Assembly: GCA_934277655.1 (NCBI GenBank)
Contig: CAKQVC010000104.1
Span: 1 to 7,071 of the forward strand
Source: an uncultured Clostridia bacterium
GTDB lineage: Bacteria; Bacillota; Clostridia; Peptostreptococcales; Anaerovoracaceae
Reading direction: 5' to 3'
Length of the DNA stretch: 7,071 bases
Shown here: in pieces, positions 6,621-7,071 of the stretch
Layout: every line of letters begins with the position of its first letter
Position numbering within the stretch: position 1 is the first letter of the stretch
Made by a program: the position numbers and the translations under genes
Notes under the pieces: generated by a model
Seen by the model: only the letters and a program-made list of their open reading frames with translations
The model's database searches: none
What the model was told of the DNA's origin: nothing

Positions 6621-6766
6621 TCGCTTTTCCTGCTTCTTCCTTTTCTAGGATGAAGTGATGATTTTTTCATCGTGTCCTTTGGAATGAAGTCATATTCCGC
6701 TCGAAATCCGAAGCTTTCGTGTAAGCTCACTTGCTTGCATCGATTCGGTAAATTAACATTTTCATT

Positions 6767-6785
6767 TTACTAACAAAATATCTTT
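6767..6785 (+). repeat. 19-bp imperfect direct repeat, right copy
   Basis: TTACTAACAAAATATCTTT differs at one position from the copy at 5277-5295. Here it ends 21 bp before the -35 box of the tRNA promoter, in the position of an AT-rich upstream element. Confidence 0.5.
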
Positions 6786-6806
6786 AATTAATTATGAAAT
6801 TAAGTC

Positions 6807-6835
6807 TTTACAAATCCGTTAGTTTCGTGTATACT
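6807..6835 (+). promoter_or_regulatory. Promoter of tRNA-Arg
   Basis: TTTACA (6807-6812) and TATACT (6830-6835) are 17 bases apart, a strong sigma-A-type pair. The sequence upstream is very AT-rich, as common for stable RNA promoters. Transcription would begin near 6842, leaving a short 5' leader that contains the palindrome GTGTTC-A-GAACAC (6847-6859) before the mature tRNA end at 6867. Confidence 0.85.
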
Positions 6836-6866
6836 ATATGAGTACGGTGTTCAGAACACTATTTAT

Positions 6867-6943
6867 GCGCTATTAGCTCAATTGGATAGAGTCGCGCACT
6901 ACGAATGCGAAGGTTGGGGGTTCGAGTCCCTCATGGCGCACCA
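6867..6943 (+). tRNA. tRNA-Arg, anticodon ACG
   Basis: A full cloverleaf of 77 nt with encoded CCA is present. The acceptor stem GCGCTAT pairs with ATGGCGC (one G-U), the D stem is GCTC/GAGT, the anticodon loop is CTACGAA with ACG at 6901-6903, the variable loop is AGGTT, and the T arm is GGGGG-TTCGAGT-CCCTC. ACG reads CGN arginine codons after A34 is converted to inosine by TadA. Odd points are a G27-A43 mismatch closing the anticodon stem, C at position 26 where a purine is usual, and a G-U pair at 10-25. It is otherwise intact and has its own promoter and terminator. Confidence 0.92.
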
Positions 6944-6980
6944 AAATAAAAAGACATCCCTTTGGATGTCTTTTTATTTT
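6944..6980. terminator. Strong bidirectional terminator after tRNA-Arg
   Basis: A perfect 16-bp inverted repeat follows the tRNA CCA directly: AAATAAAAAGACATCC pairs with GGATGTCTTTTTATTT around a CTTT loop. The T-rich 3' arm acts as the T tract, and the A-rich 5' arm gives the same on the opposite strand. It would isolate the tRNA from whatever lies to the right. Confidence 0.92.
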
Positions 6981-7071
6981 CATACGAAAACAGAAGGGAT
7001 TCGAACCCGTGAGGGCATGAGCGTAATTCGAATGTCCGGTGAACATTCGAATAGCGAATGGTCCGAAGGCG
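6981..7071. other. Unassigned right end with T-arm-like motif and inverted repeat
   Basis: GGGATTCGAACCC (6996-7008) reads on the minus strand as GGGTTCGAATCCC, the look of a tRNA T arm. However, no matching acceptor stem or CCA follows, so no complete tRNA is visible. Further right ATTCGAATGT (7026-7035) and ACATTCGAAT (7043-7052) form a perfect 10-bp inverted repeat around CCGGTGA. A plus-strand frame is open to the window edge but has no credible ribosome binding site. I cannot assign it. Confidence 0.4.

Larger units (their letters stand above)
6566..6806. other. Intergenic region between lysO and the tRNA promoter, no firm gene
   Basis: This stretch holds a weak terminator-like structure behind lysO, a small GATGA-TTTTT-TCATC hairpin, and a CCGAA...TTCGG pair (about 6707-6748). 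On the minus strand a 16-codon ATG frame (6740-6690) overlaps a longer GTG frame (6730 leftwards). The longer frame continues into the antisense of lysO and is not credible there. The right end is AT-rich and holds the second copy of the 19-bp repeat. No homology to a known RNA is recognised. Confidence 0.5.

Noticed and set aside
6335..6730. Minus-strand frame of 131 codons with GTG start
   Set aside because: More than half is antisense to lysO and no ribosome binding site was seen; the upstream part is kept only as a possible repeated element.
6984..7071. Minus-strand tRNA at the right edge
   Set aside because: Only the T-arm-like motif fits; the T stem has a mismatch, no CCA follows, and the 10-bp stem nearby is too long for an anticodon arm with a loop lacking U33.

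Overview
The window looks like chromosomal DNA of a low- to mid-GC Firmicute, most likely a Lachnospiraceae-type gut Clostridium (inference). The reasons are the class 1B PyrD/PyrK pair, a PyrR-type attenuator, AGGAGG-like ribosome binding sites, a YunC-family gene and a Firmicute-like tRNA-Arg anticodon loop. No phage, transposase, CRISPR or secretion gene is visible.

Region 1 (about 1-4483, minus strand) is a pyrimidine biosynthesis operon, transcribed pyrC - pyrK - pyrD - pyrF - pyrE, with pyrE running off the left edge. It covers every de novo UMP step after carbamoyl-aspartate: dihydroorotase, the two-subunit NAD-dependent dihydroorotate dehydrogenase, OMP decarboxylase and orotate phosphoribosyltransferase. 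Aspartate transcarbamoylase, carbamoyl-phosphate synthase and pyrR are not in the window. An extended -10 promoter at 4455-4483 drives it. Its roughly 150-nt leader carries a complete three-element attenuator: an anti-antiterminator hairpin with a PyrR-type CAGAGA loop, an antiterminator pairing, and an intrinsic terminator next to the pyrC ribosome binding site.

Region 2 (4494-5161, minus strand) is a one-gene unit encoding a DUF1805/YunC-like protein of unknown function. It has its own candidate promoter, a long leader and a strong terminator just upstream of the pyr promoter.

Region 3 (about 5277-6620, plus strand, divergent) is a LysO-family lysine exporter gene. Two very short open frames and a hairpin precede it. 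The second short frame has a good ribosome binding site and overlaps the exporter start, which suggests translational coupling. A nearly identical 19-bp sequence lies on either side of this segment.

Region 4 (6566-7071) is an intergenic stretch, then a well-formed promoter, tRNA-Arg(ACG) with a few non-canonical positions, and a very strong bidirectional terminator. The window ends in unexplained sequence holding a tRNA T-arm-like motif and a perfect 10-bp inverted repeat.

I did not find a convincing new multi-gene system. The best items for a second look are the pyr attenuator, the short-ORF leader of lysO and the unexplained right end.
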